NCBI GenBank assembly: GCA_024682415.1
Contig: JAIKZG010000002.1
Location: forward strand, 1-64,000
DNA: 64,000 nt
Direction: 5' to 3'
Source: Prevotella sp.
GTDB taxonomy: Bacteria; Bacteroidota; Bacteroidia; Bacteroidales; Bacteroidaceae
How positions within the stretch are numbered: the first letter of the stretch is position 1; each line of letters starts with the position of its first letter. The notes beneath the pieces are model-generated. The model saw only the letters and a program-made list of their open reading frames with translations, had not been told where the DNA came from and did not search any database. The position numbers were made by a program, and so were the translations under genes. Below, one piece after another: positions 45,301 to 53,184 of this stretch.

Positions 45301-46374
45301 GGTTTTATCCCAATCGTGCTTAGCGCGCTGCTCCATTACGTAATCCCACGTGTAAATCTCCTCTTCCTTGAAATCGTCGAGCAGATTAAACGGTGTGCCC
45401 GACAGACGCAACACCTTAGTAGAGGGCTTTTCCAAAGCTTCCATCACGGCAATACCGAGTTCGGTCTGCGTGCCCTCATGAGCCTCATCTACGATTATAA
45501 AATTCCAGTCGGTGGAAAATACATCATCGTTTTTATCAAACTTTCCTCCTACCTTTTCGCTTCCTCGGAGATCTTGCATAGAAGCGAAATACACATAATT
45601 GGTTTCGCCCATGGCTGCTTCTGCTTCCAATTCAGAGAAAAGACTGTTGCCATAGGCTTTATCGCATGAAGCATCGTGCTTCTTAGAGCCATATTTGAAA
45701 TCATGGCGGTCGAAGAATATCTTGCCAAAATCCTCAAACCATCCAGCGTCTACCACTGGGCGATGAGTGAGGATAAGAGTGCGACGGAAATTCATATCCT
45801 TCACCACTTGCAAGGCGGAGAGAGTTTTGCCGAAACGCATTTTTGCGTTCCAAAGCATTTTGTTGCTATGGCGGAAATGTTTCTCGGTCTTATCAATAGC
45901 AGCCTTCTGCTCAGGGCGGAAGATTATAGGGTCGCGCCCGATGTTCACCTCGCCGGCTGAAAGCGACATTCTGCCCTCCTTCACAGCGGCGATTGCCTTT
46001 TTGATGGTTTCAAGGTCGGTAATAAACCACTCGTTGGCATTGTTGCTTTTATCGAACACTTTGCGCTTAATGCCCGAACGGAGCAGCACATAGTGCACTT
46101 CCTTGTCGTTGAAGGAAAGTATCTCCTTACCTTTATTATATATGGTGCTCTCGGTGTAGCACAAATCGTAGACAATGCCTGCCGTCTGCGTATACTCATT
46201 TATGCGCTTGCGCGCAGCGTTGTTAAGCTCTGTGCTGCATGGGCGCAGAAGCAGATAATTGGCGTTGCCGTCGTAAGTGGTTTCGCCTATCTTCCAGCAC
46301 CCTCTGTGGGCTTCATCATTTATGCGAAACACATAAATAAGTTTGGGTTTCAATGAAGACGTAAATCTTGCCAT
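42358..46374 (-). CDS. GIY-YIG / SF2 helicase / Eco57I-like N6-methylase fusion
   Basis: 1338 residues, probably a restriction-modification or other DNA-defence effector. Residues 1 to about 140 look like a T5orf172/MUG113-type GIY-YIG nuclease (IYVFRINDEA, CWKIGE, EVHYVLLRSG, NEWF). Residues about 150-640 are a type-III-restriction-like helicase: Walker A AKMRFGKT (about 182), VDEAHEG (about 292), RLSGTPFN, then motif VI-like QTIFRVQTPA. A Lys/Glu-rich coiled segment follows. The methylase has TPWRVVNMQLGD (motif X), a degenerate motif I (RILEINSKSGLYPLY) and motif IV VGNPPYQ (about 1000), then a TaqI-C-like target-recognition end. It pairs with the M-subunit gene 55 nt upstream. Cutting activity is inferred, not shown. 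Confidence 0.8.
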   Translation of the reverse strand: MARFTSSLKPKLIYVFRINDEAHRGCWKIGETTYDGNANYLLLRPCSTELNNAARKRINEYTQTAGIVYDLCYTESTIYNKGKEILSFNDKEVHYVLLRSGIKRKVFDKSNNANEWFITDLETIKKAIAAVKEGRMSLSAGEVNIGRDPIIFRPEQKAAIDKTEKHFRHSNKMLWNAKMRFGKTLSALQVVKDMNFRRTLILTHRPVVDAGWFEDFGKIFFDRHDFKYGSKKHDASCDKAYGNSLFSELEAEAAMGETNYVYFASMQDLRGSEKVGGKFDKNDDVFSTDWNFIIVDEAHEGTQTELGIAVMEALEKPSTKVLRLSGTPFNLLDDFKEEEIYTWDYVMEQRAKHDWDKTHFGDPNPYASLPTLNIYTYDLGRLLSEFKDEDVAFNFREFFRTDDNGSFVHAADVWAFLNLLTKEDDDSLYPYANKTYRSIFRHTLWMLPGVKEAKALSAMLQSHPVFQYFKVVNVAGEGDDGEERSDALYLVKNAIGDNPEQSYTITLSCGRLTTGVSVKAWTGVFMLSGSYSTAASSYMQTIFRVQTPATINGRMKEECYVFDFAPDRTLKVLAETAKVSARAGKTTDGDRKIMGEFLNFCPVISIEGSKMLQYDVPHLLEQLKKVYVERVVQNGFEDNSLYNDELLKLGDMDLKDFEGLKDIIGKTKAMPKTNNIDINTQGLTNEEYEEKERLEKKKRQHKNELTEEEKKRLEELNKAKKTRQSAIEILRGISIRMPLMIYGADIKDEEKELTIDNFTRLVDSQSWEEFMPKGVDKATFNKFKRYYDRDIFAAAGKRIRAIARAADNLTVEERIQRITGLFSTFRNPDKETVLTPWRVVNMQLGDCLGGYCFFDDKYEHALEEPRFIDRGKVTQQCFDTDARILEINSKSGLYPLYMAYGIYRSKLASSLFSVSGIDNQRAVWDDVVRHNLFVICKTPMAKSITKRTLVGFRDAKVNTRHFEDLVNQIKNKSDKFVQRISNGRSYWNANDEENMKFTAIVGNPPYQVMDGGAGASATPVYNHFVDIAKKIKPNYISMIMPARWYSGGKGLDEFRKDMLSDLHISVLHDFLNGRTCFANVEIKGGICYLLWDRAYNGKCNIYAHNIDNTLVDISTRYMRDNDEDIFIRDVRLANLKAKVCSNSFKSLKDMVSSMKPYGLRGDFFKNQAKYKLPDVYEISQIDGITIYGLDEKQHRVKRYIAKNYPLPKNDGLYCYKIFVPRNFGSGRLEDNTFKAIVAKPLDICTETFVQIYPFNSFDEAKHCNKYISSKFVRMLIGIRKQDQGAGREVYRFVPLQDFTKESDIDWSKSIAEIDAQLYKKYKLSEEDISFIENTIKPM

Positions 46375-46429
46375 ACTCTCAACCTGTTCTTTTATATATA
46401 TGTAGTTTTTATATTCTCAAAAAATCGCT

Positions 46430-47455
46430 TTACCTCACAAGCGTAACAAACTCAATTTCAGAGCCTTTACCTGGTCGGCTAAAGCTTTTATGCCAATCGC
46501 GGATTACGCAATATGTGCCGTTGTGCTGACGGATGTCGCCCGAAGCGCAGCCTCGGCAAGGCACTGTGGCAGCCACGCCTGAAAACATATCAGCCGAATT
46601 TGTAACCTCATCATGGCATGAGCAGGGCACTACGCATTTCAGTCCGTCCATCTGCCACAGATTCCATGAGATGATGTAGGCGAAAGCCTTGGCATATCGC
46701 TTAGGCAAAGGCTTAGAAAACTTATGCTTGAAATTGTCGATTACGGTGTAGAACACCGCTTCGCGAGCAAGCAAAAGGTTATCGCCCTGCCATTCATAGC
46801 CGTAAGTGCTCATGAGGGCTACTTTTGCGGCATGGATCCACTCTTTTTCAGTAATCGTGTTTTCATTTACCACTCGCAGCTTTCTGTCGAGAAAGCCTAT
46901 GCGACGCTCCACTCTGATTTCCTCGCCTGTGGTGGAATCGTAGCGGCTTACTATGTAAGGGGCTTCGCCACATGTGATTTCCAAGCGATTATCTTTCACA
47001 TAGTCTTTCCATGTTTTCCCCATGGGGAACGAGATTTTGCCGTGGGTGGAAGCCCAGGCATGAGTGCCGTCCTTTTTAGTGATTTCGCGATTGAAGACGC
47101 CTTTTCTGCCAAACCACTCGGCATCAATGAGATTGTTTTGAGCATTGCAAATCCACGAGGGCGTGAAAACCTCTGCCATATCTCTGGAGCGAGATTCCTG
47201 GCGCTCTTTGGCTTTCAGCACTCGCGGCATTATCACTTTGCTGCGAGAGCCTGTAATAAGTTGCGGAAGAATAGGAGAAGTGTATTCATAGCCATGTCCG
47301 AGCTGCTCGTAATCATGAGTAGCCCAAAAGATGTTTCGCTGCTGCCCTTCGGGTAGCCCTCTGCTCATAGTATGATCCTTGAGCAGAGCCGCGAACACAT
47401 CAACGCCATAGGTATTGAGGAGATTATCCTCAAGAATGTCGATTTCGTCGGACAT
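46430..47455 (-). CDS. Restriction system M subunit (partner of helicase-methylase)
   Basis: 341 residues. RDMAEVFTPSWICNAQNNLI is a methylase motif X-like start (about residue 92); EITCGEAPYIVSRYD (about 160) resembles motif I (DPACGSG type), and ISWNLWQMDG stands where motif IV would be, with no NPPY/DPPY. The C-terminal part has CSCH and CRGC pairs (about 280-300) that could hold zinc. I know this family as the small M subunit that accompanies Eco57I-like helicase proteins. Either a DNA-reading subunit or a methylase with an unusual catalytic loop. Its leader contains an attenuator-like RNA. Confidence 0.7.
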   Translation of the reverse strand: MSDEIDILEDNLLNTYGVDVFAALLKDHTMSRGLPEGQQRNIFWATHDYEQLGHGYEYTSPILPQLITGSRSKVIMPRVLKAKERQESRSRDMAEVFTPSWICNAQNNLIDAEWFGRKGVFNREITKKDGTHAWASTHGKISFPMGKTWKDYVKDNRLEITCGEAPYIVSRYDSTTGEEIRVERRIGFLDRKLRVVNENTITEKEWIHAAKVALMSTYGYEWQGDNLLLAREAVFYTVIDNFKHKFSKPLPKRYAKAFAYIISWNLWQMDGLKCVVPCSCHDEVTNSADMFSGVAATVPCRGCASGDIRQHNGTYCVIRDWHKSFSRPGKGSEIEFVTLVR

Positions 47456-47560
47456 CGCGTTTGCCTAATTTCCGGTCTGTGCTTGTCGGTAGCGATGCCA
47501 TCTTCTTTCATGTGCGGGAATAATCGGGGATTTTCATAGCTATTCTTTTGCTTAGGGCAC

Positions 47561-47593
47561 AAAAAAAGCGCGAGCAAATGACTTGCTCACGCT
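47561..47593 (-). terminator. Intrinsic terminator ahead of the M-subunit gene
   Basis: On the minus strand AGCGTGAGCAA (47593-47583) pairs with TTGCTCGCGCT (47577-47567) in an 11-bp stem with one G.U, followed by seven T (47567-47561). It lies 106 nt before the start codon at 47455. Its 5' arm also belongs to the outer stem of the structured RNA. Confidence 0.9.
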
Positions 47594-47777
47594 AAGGCCC
47601 TAGGAATAGCCCGAAAGAGAGACAAGCCAAACGCCCACGCATATACGCGCAGACATTCGCATCTTGTCATTCTCTTTCAATTATTCCACTTAGAATTTCC
47701 TAGGTTCTAGCGTGAATGAACAATAGCAAACGCTATATTTATTATTTTTCCATTAAAAAATTGGAGAATTTCTTCTC
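47588..47777 (-). ncRNA. Structured leader RNA, copy 1 (upstream of restriction genes)
   Basis: On the minus strand: outer stem P1a (47714-47708 with 47594-47588, 7 bp), P1b (CCTAGGAA/TTCCTAGG, 47704-47697 with 47606-47599), P2 (GAAAGAGA..GACAAG with CTTGTCTCTCTTTC, 47678-47663 with 47626-47613), and a loop with conserved AATGTnTnCG, TATATGCGTGG and CGT (about 47656-47632). A second copy at 55560-55671 keeps this plan with changed stem sequences. Its own consensus promoter is upstream and a terminator immediately downstream. An extra GGAGAA/TTCTCC hairpin lies at the 5' end. Identity not recognised. Confidence 0.75.
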
Positions 47778-47782
47778 CACGG

Positions 47783-47814
47783 CAAAGGTATAACTTTTAT
47801 TTAATTCGGACAAA
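47783..47814 (-). promoter_or_regulatory. Promoter of structured RNA copy 1
   Basis: TTTG (47814-47811), a 20-nt gap and TACCTTTG (47790-47783) on the minus strand. Confidence 0.8.
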
Positions 47815-47886
47815 CAAATGGAAACGAATATTTTGATGAAAATTCTTTGCGCGTTATAAATAATAATAGTACTTTTGCCCGATGAT

Positions 47887-48425
47887 GTTGCCCGAAAGAA
47901 CGAACGGGCAATATCGCACGATTACAATGTTGCCCCACGGAAACAACGGGCAATATCGCAAGATTGCAATGTTGCCCCACGGAACTAACGGGCAATAATG
48001 CAAGATTACAATGTTGCCCCACGAAAACAAGGGGCAATATTGCAGGATTACAATGTTGCCCCACGGAACGAACGGGCAATATCGCAAGATTGCAATGTTG
48101 CCCCACGGAAACAACGGGCAATATCGCACGATTGCAATGTTGCCCCACGGAACGAACGGGCAATATTGCACGATTACAATGTTGCCCCACGGAACGAACG
48201 GGCAATATTGCATAATTACAATGTTGCCCCACGGAAACAAGGGGTAATATTGCAGGATTGCAATGTTGCCCCACGGAACGAACGGGCAATATTGCAGGAT
48301 TGCAATGTTGCCCCACGGAACGAACGGGCAATATTGCAGGATTACAATGTTGCCCCACAGAAACAAGGGGCAATATTGCATAATTACAATGTTGCCCCAC
48401 GGAAACAAGGGGCAATATTGCATAA
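47887..48425 (+). repeat. 13-copy 42-bp minisatellite
   Basis: GTTGCCC recurs every 42 bases from 47887 to 48391 (13 units). Units hold TTGCCCCACGGAACGAAC, GGGCAATATTGC and a GATTACAAT-type segment, with internal TTGCCC/GGGCAA complementarity. Because 42 is a multiple of three, several frames on both strands stay open; these are artefacts. Ends directly at the start of the HTH gene. Confidence 0.95.
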
Positions 48426-48872
48426 ATGAAACACATAAATGAAATACAAATAAAAATGAAAGAAACTAATCCTTTTAAACCGTATATCAGCGATGAACAG
48501 CTTGAGGCGCTCGACATAACAAAAAGCGAGACGCTCACGGCTTCGCCACTGCTCAACGCCGTATATGAAGCTTTTGAAAAGTTGGGAGCGAAGCCAAGCA
48601 CATCGCTCGGAAAATACCTCAATCTCGATCCGAAGAAGATTTCGGCGGCACTGGAAATCGCTACAGGCCACAGCTACAGCTATATACGCAATCTGTGGAT
48701 AGAAAAAAGGCTCGCAAAAATAGCTGAAGAGCATCCCGACTGGGGAAAAGACGAGAGAGCAAAGGCTGTAGGATTTGCTAACTATATTGCCTTGTGGCGC
48801 ATGGGCCACCGCGAGAAGCGCAAACGAGAATACCGCATATTTAAAGAATACATGAACGCACCTTACTTCTAA
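48426..48872 (+). CDS. Small AraC-like helix-turn-helix protein
   Basis: 148 residues from 48426; ATG at 48456 is an equally possible start. The C-terminal two thirds (YLNLDPKKISAALEIATGHS, YIRNLWIEKRLAKIAEEHP, then AKAVGFANYIALWRMGHR) have the spacing of the two helix-turn-helices of AraC-type DNA-binding domains, in diverged form. No sensor domain. Begins right after the 42-bp minisatellite and is followed within 10 nt by the TtcA-like gene. Confidence 0.55.
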   Translation: MKHINEIQIKMKETNPFKPYISDEQLEALDITKSETLTASPLLNAVYEAFEKLGAKPSTSLGKYLNLDPKKISAALEIATGHSYSYIRNLWIEKRLAKIAEEHPDWGKDERAKAVGFANYIALWRMGHREKRKREYRIFKEYMNAPYF

Positions 48873-48882
48873 ATAAGAGAAA

Positions 48883-49581
48883 ATGGCTGATTTTCAACGA
48901 AGAATAGACACAAGGCTGCGCAAGGCGCTGAGGGATTACCGACTGATAGAGGACGGCGACAAGATATTGATAGCCCTCTCGGGAGGAAAGGATTCGCTCG
49001 CCCTCGTGGAGCTGCTTGGCAGACGCATGAAGATATTCAAACCGCGATTTACGGCTGAAGCTATTCACGTGAGAATGGAAAACATTGACTATGAGTCGTC
49101 TACGGAATATCTTGAGAAGTTTTGCGCCGACTGCGGAATAAAGCTCCATGTGGTGACAACATCGTTTGACGCATCGACCGACAAGCGTTCTTCACCATGC
49201 TTTCTCTGCTCATGGAATAGGCGCAAGGAGATGTTTCGCCTGGCACAGGAGCAGGGTTTCAACAAGATTGCTCTCGGACATCATCAGGACGACATCATTC
49301 AGACAATGATGATGAACTTGCTGTTTCACGGACATTTTGAGGGAATGAGCCCGAAGCTGAAGCTCGACAAAATGCCGATAACGATAATACGTCCGCTATG
49401 CCTGGAGCATGAAGACGACCTTAGGGCAATGGCAAAGGAGCACGGCTATAAAAGCCAGAAGAAGATTTGCCCTTACGACAACGACACGAAGCGCGCGGAA
49501 ATGGCGGAGCTTTACAAAAAGATGGAAGCCGTGAGCCCTCATGCGCGCAATCATATTTGGAATGCGTTGCAAAGCAAATAA
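48883..49581 (+). CDS. TtcA-like tRNA thiolation ATPase
   Basis: 232 residues of the PP-loop family: ILIALSGGKDSLALVELL (ATP loop), the SPCFLCSWNRR CxxC pair, IALGHHQDDIIQTMMMNLL, and a further Cys in KKICPYDND. It matches the TtcA/TtuA group that thiolates cytidine or related bases in tRNA using an iron-sulfur cluster. Exact target uncertain. Second gene of a plus-strand unit. Confidence 0.85.
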   Translation: MADFQRRIDTRLRKALRDYRLIEDGDKILIALSGGKDSLALVELLGRRMKIFKPRFTAEAIHVRMENIDYESSTEYLEKFCADCGIKLHVVTTSFDASTDKRSSPCFLCSWNRRKEMFRLAQEQGFNKIALGHHQDDIIQTMMMNLLFHGHFEGMSPKLKLDKMPITIIRPLCLEHEDDLRAMAKEHGYKSQKKICPYDNDTKRAEMAELYKKMEAVSPHARNHIWNALQSK

Positions 49582-49634
49582 GCGAAACGTATTCGCAAGA
49601 ATTACGTTGCAGAATAAATAAAAAACTAAATATC

Positions 49635-50801
49635 ATGAACGAAATCTTTGAATTACTCGACAAACTTCTGAAGCTGTGCGGACTCCACGGAGCGCAGATA
49701 GCGATAGCAAGCCACATTGCCCTTGTGGCATTGGCAGTAATCATAGCGTGGATATGCGGATATGCCTGCAAACGATTGCTGATACCTATAATAAAAAAGG
49801 TGACGGCACGCACGGCAGCGAAATGGGACGACATAGTGTTCAGCGACAAGGTGCTGCGCACGGCATGCCGAATAGTGCCGGCGATAGTGATATGGGTGTT
49901 GCTGCCAAAGGTGTTTTACCTGTTTCCCGATGTGGAGGAAATGCTCAAAAGGCTTACGGCAATCTATATAACGGTGATGACGGTGTGCCTGGCAGTGGCG
50001 CTTATCGACAGTTTCAACAAGATTGACATGGCGGCAAGCTCGTCTACAAGGCAATACATAAAATCGTTTACGGGCTTGATGCGCGTGATAATAATATTCC
50101 TCTCGGCGATAATAGTGATAGCGATAGCGTTTGGCAAAAATCCGATGACGCTAATCGCAGGACTGGGCGCGACTTCGGCAATACTGATGTTAGTGTTCAA
50201 GGACACTATTGAGGGTCTTGTAGCCGGCATTCGCCTGACGAGCAACGACATGGTGCACAAGGGCGACTGGATAACGGTGCCCACTGCTGGTGCCGACGGC
50301 ATTGTGCAGAGCATTACGCTCTCTACGGTGAAGATACAAAACTTCGACAACACCATAATAACGGTTTCGCCCACGGCACTCGTAAACGGTTCTTTCCAAA
50401 ACTGGAAGGGAATGCAGGAAGGAGCAGGCAGAAGGGTGAAAAGAATGATTTTCTTCGACTTCCGCTACATTAAGCGCATGAGCGAGGAACGCCTGAAAAC
50501 GCTTGCCGACAAAGGGATTATCACTGCGGAGGAAGCCAAGGGCGAACACGTGAATATGGAGCTTTTCCGCACGGCAACGGAGCGAATGCTGAGGGCACGC
50601 CCCGAGGTGAACGCGCGGATGACTCTCATGGTGCGTCAGCTGCAAGCCACGAGCGAGGGACTGCCCATGGAGATTTACTTCTTTCTGAAAGAGAAGGAAT
50701 GGGTGGAATATGAGCATCAGCTTGCCACGATAATGGAATGGATATATGCCATAGCTCCGGAATTTGAACTCAAAATTTATCAAAAATACATACAACAATA
50801 A
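49635..50801 (+). CDS. MscS-family mechanosensitive channel
   Basis: 388 residues from ATG at 49635; the longer frame runs back into the TtcA gene and is not used. Five hydrophobic helices, then the MscS pore-lining and beta domain (IAGLGATSAILMLVFKDTIE, GDWITVP, STVKIQNFDNTIITVSPTAL, then GSFQNWKGM), and a soluble C-terminal domain. Closest in layout to YbdG-type channels. Stop and the next start share a base (TAATG). Confidence 0.9.
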   Translation: MNEIFELLDKLLKLCGLHGAQIAIASHIALVALAVIIAWICGYACKRLLIPIIKKVTARTAAKWDDIVFSDKVLRTACRIVPAIVIWVLLPKVFYLFPDVEEMLKRLTAIYITVMTVCLAVALIDSFNKIDMAASSSTRQYIKSFTGLMRVIIIFLSAIIVIAIAFGKNPMTLIAGLGATSAILMLVFKDTIEGLVAGIRLTSNDMVHKGDWITVPTAGADGIVQSITLSTVKIQNFDNTIITVSPTALVNGSFQNWKGMQEGAGRRVKRMIFFDFRYIKRMSEERLKTLADKGIITAEEAKGEHVNMELFRTATERMLRARPEVNARMTLMVRQLQATSEGLPMEIYFFLKEKEWVEYEHQLATIMEWIYAIAPEFELKIYQKYIQQ

Positions 50802-51541
50802 TGGAAACGATTAAGACAAGAAAATCAATAAGAAAATATGCCGACAAGGAGGTGAGCGACTCTCTGCTGCGCTCTCTGCTCGCCGACGCTGAACGCACTC
50901 AGACAATGGGCAATCTGCAACTCTACAGCGTAGTCGTCACTCGCTCTGAGGAGATGAAGGCTAAGCTTGCGCCTGCTCATTTCAATCAGCCTATGGTGAA
51001 GGGTGCGCCTGTGGTGCTCACATTCTGTGCCGACTTCCGACGCACAAGCGCATGGGCGGAAAACAGAAAGGCTGTGCCTGGCTACGACAATTTCCTTTCG
51101 TTTATGAATGCTGCCACCGACGCCCTACTCTATTGTCAGACATTCTGCAATCTTGCCGAGGAGAAAGGTCTTGGCTTGTGTTATCTCGGCACTACGGTTT
51201 ACATGCCACAGATGATTATCGACACGCTGAAGCTGCCTAAGCTCGTGATGCCTGTTGCCACGATCACTCTCGGCTGGCCCGACGAGAACCCACCGCTCAG
51301 CGACCGTCTGCCACTCGACGCGATAATCCACAGCGAGGAATATCGCGACTACACTCCGCAGCTCATCGATGAATATTACTCTGCCAAGGAGGCTCTGCCT
51401 GAAAACAAGCATTTTGTGGAGATAAACCACAAGGAGACTCTCGCGCAGATATTCACCGACATTCGCTACACACGAAAGGACAACGAGGCAATGAGCAAGG
51501 GTTTCATTGAGGCATTGAAGAAGCAAGGGTTTATGGAATAG
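50801..51541 (+). CDS. Nitroreductase-family FMN oxidoreductase
   Basis: 246 residues; TIKTRKSIRKYADKEVSDSL start with FMN-phosphate-contacting Arg residues, DALLYCQTFCNLAEEKGLG and a TLGWPDENPP segment as in NfsA/FRP-like enzymes. Likely reduces nitro compounds, quinones or flavin with NAD(P)H. Translationally coupled to the channel gene. Confidence 0.85.
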   Translation: METIKTRKSIRKYADKEVSDSLLRSLLADAERTQTMGNLQLYSVVVTRSEEMKAKLAPAHFNQPMVKGAPVVLTFCADFRRTSAWAENRKAVPGYDNFLSFMNAATDALLYCQTFCNLAEEKGLGLCYLGTTVYMPQMIIDTLKLPKLVMPVATITLGWPDENPPLSDRLPLDAIIHSEEYRDYTPQLIDEYYSAKEALPENKHFVEINHKETLAQIFTDIRYTRKDNEAMSKGFIEALKKQGFME

Positions 51542-51602
51542 CTGTTTTCCCCAAAAAGCATGATAAATAACAGTGCTCACACATAGCACGAGACAAAAAA
51601 TA

Positions 51603-51635
51603 AAAAGCGTCTTTCCATCACGGATAGACGCTTTT
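51603..51635. terminator. Bidirectional terminator after nitroreductase
   Basis: AAAAGCGTCT (51603-51612) with AGACGCTTTT (51626-51635), a perfect 10-bp stem flanked by A and T tracts. The rest of 51542-51771 shows nothing. Confidence 0.85.
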
Positions 51636-51771
51636 CTCTATTGTTATTCCTGAATACATAGCCTATTGTCGTCACACGAAATTAAAACATTATTTATTGT
51701 TGCTTATATGCTATGATTCTTACATTAATATATATAGTAGTATTTTCCTTTCTTATGCGCTGACTGGCAAG

Positions 51772-52278
51772 TTACTTATCGGCTTTAGCGCAGTTGTCGC
51801 AGCCTTTGCAGTTGTCGCACTTCTTGCCCTGCTTATCTTTGCATTTATCACATTTCTTGCCGTGATTGCCCTTGCCGAAGTTGCCTTTGCCATGACGACC
51901 GCCACCGAAACCACGTCCGCGCATTTGGGCTTTCATCTCCGTGTAGCTCTTATATTGAGCTTCAGTGAGGATTTCCTTCATGTCCTTGTCGTAAGCCTCC
52001 ATCTTGGTCTTCATCTCCTTGAGGCGCTTCTGCATATCTTCCTTACTTGGGCGCTCACCATCTCGCTTGCCACCCATAGGGCGCATCTTGTCGGCATATT
52101 TCTTGTTGAGCTTCAGCAGCTTTGCCGACTGCTCGCTGCTAAGTCCCAGCTTCTGGGTCATCATCTCGGTGCGCTTCTTAGCGAAGTCCTCACCATTCTG
52201 TGGCTGCGCTGAAACGCTTACACCTGTTATAAACGTCAATGCTACAGCAAATATTGCTCTCTTAATGTTAATATTCAT
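51772..52278 (-). CDS. Spy/CpxP-like periplasmic protein with Cys-rich tail
   Basis: 168 residues from ATG at 52278. Signal peptide (AIFAVALTFITGVSVSAQP), helical LTxxQ-like part (MTQKLGLSSEQSAKLLKLNK, ILTEAQYKSYTEM), then a Gly/His/Lys segment and a tail with CDKC, CDNC and CDNC pairs. The tail looks able to bind metal ions or heme-like iron-sulfur centres, which the usual Spy-like proteins lack. Monocistronic. Confidence 0.7.
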   Translation of the reverse strand: MNINIKRAIFAVALTFITGVSVSAQPQNGEDFAKKRTEMMTQKLGLSSEQSAKLLKLNKKYADKMRPMGGKRDGERPSKEDMQKRLKEMKTKMEAYDKDMKEILTEAQYKSYTEMKAQMRGRGFGGGRHGKGNFGKGNHGKKCDKCKDKQGKKCDNCKGCDNCAKADK

Positions 52279-52425
52279 AATCTTGTTCCTTTCTATATTT
52301 TTTAGGATTATAAATGTTGTTGTTAATGATGATACCTTTTTTAAGAATACCATTCTTTTTCAGTTGCAACTATACATAAGATGCAAAAAGCGACGGATAG
52401 TTTAATCAGATTGAGAAAATAAATG

Positions 52426-52433
52426 TATTTTTG
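52426..52433 (+). promoter_or_regulatory. DUF4230 promoter, -7 element
   Basis: TATTTTTG fits TAnnTTTG, about 68 nt before the first DUF4230 ATG. The -33 box is unclear. Confidence 0.45.
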
Positions 52434-52500
52434 CATTGATTTAAATGCTTTAAGAAAGTATTCTACCGCCAAAATACGTAAATAAAACACCTATATATAA

Positions 52501-53184
52501 ATGAAACATACACTCATATTAATCCTCGCCGCCCTGCTCATGGGCATGGGTTTCATCGGCTGTTCCGACAAAAAGACGGAAACGCCACCCACGCCAAAGG
52601 AGGAGAAAGACACCGTAGCCATAATGATAATGCAGATGCAGCGTAGCTCACGCCTGTATTCCACGGAAGCGAAGATAAGAAAGATAATCGTGGCAGAAGA
52701 CACGAAGCACGCCAAGGGCAGTTTCATGAAGCATTCATTCGACGTGGCTCTGCCAGGCACAGCCCGAAAGATTGCTATCCCGATAGACGCCACAGTGAAG
52801 GCTTATATCGACATGAGCAAGATAAACCGAAACAGCATAAGGCGCGACGGCAAGAAGATAGAAGTAATTCTGCCCGACCCCGAAATAGAGCTTACTTCCA
52901 CCAAGATAGACAACAAATCAATTAGGCGACACGTCTCATTTTTCAGAAGCGACTACACCGACAGCGAGCTAACCCAGCTGCAACAGCGAGGACGCAATGC
53001 CATCATCAATGATATTAAGCACCTCGACATAATAAGGAGAGCACAGGCAAGCGCGTCGCGCACCATCATTCCGATAGTGGCGCAGATGGGATATAAGGAG
53101 GAAGACGTTACGATAACATTCCGCCGCGACCTCACCAATGGCAGTCTGATAACGATATTAAAGGAACATTATGAAAATAACTGA
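52501..53184 (+). CDS. DUF4230 lipoprotein
   Basis: 227 residues with a lipoprotein signal (LLMGMGFIGC). The mature part (STEAKIRKIIV, VALPGTARKIAIPIDATVKA, IDMSKI, ILPDPEIELTSTKID) matches the DUF4230 family of exported proteins. Its 3' end overlaps the second DUF4230 gene by 14 bases. Function unknown. Confidence 0.8.
   Translation: MKHTLILILAALLMGMGFIGCSDKKTETPPTPKEEKDTVAIMIMQMQRSSRLYSTEAKIRKIIVAEDTKHAKGSFMKHSFDVALPGTARKIAIPIDATVKAYIDMSKINRNSIRRDGKKIEVILPDPEIELTSTKIDNKSIRRHVSFFRSDYTDSELTQLQQRGRNAIINDIKHLDIIRRAQASASRTIIPIVAQMGYKEEDVTITFRRDLTNGSLITILKEHYENN

Noticed and set aside
47801..48622. Long open frames on both strands through the 42-bp repeats
   Set aside because: The 42-bp period is a multiple of three and lacks stops in several frames; the translations are 14-residue repeats on both strands, and the real signal is the minisatellite.
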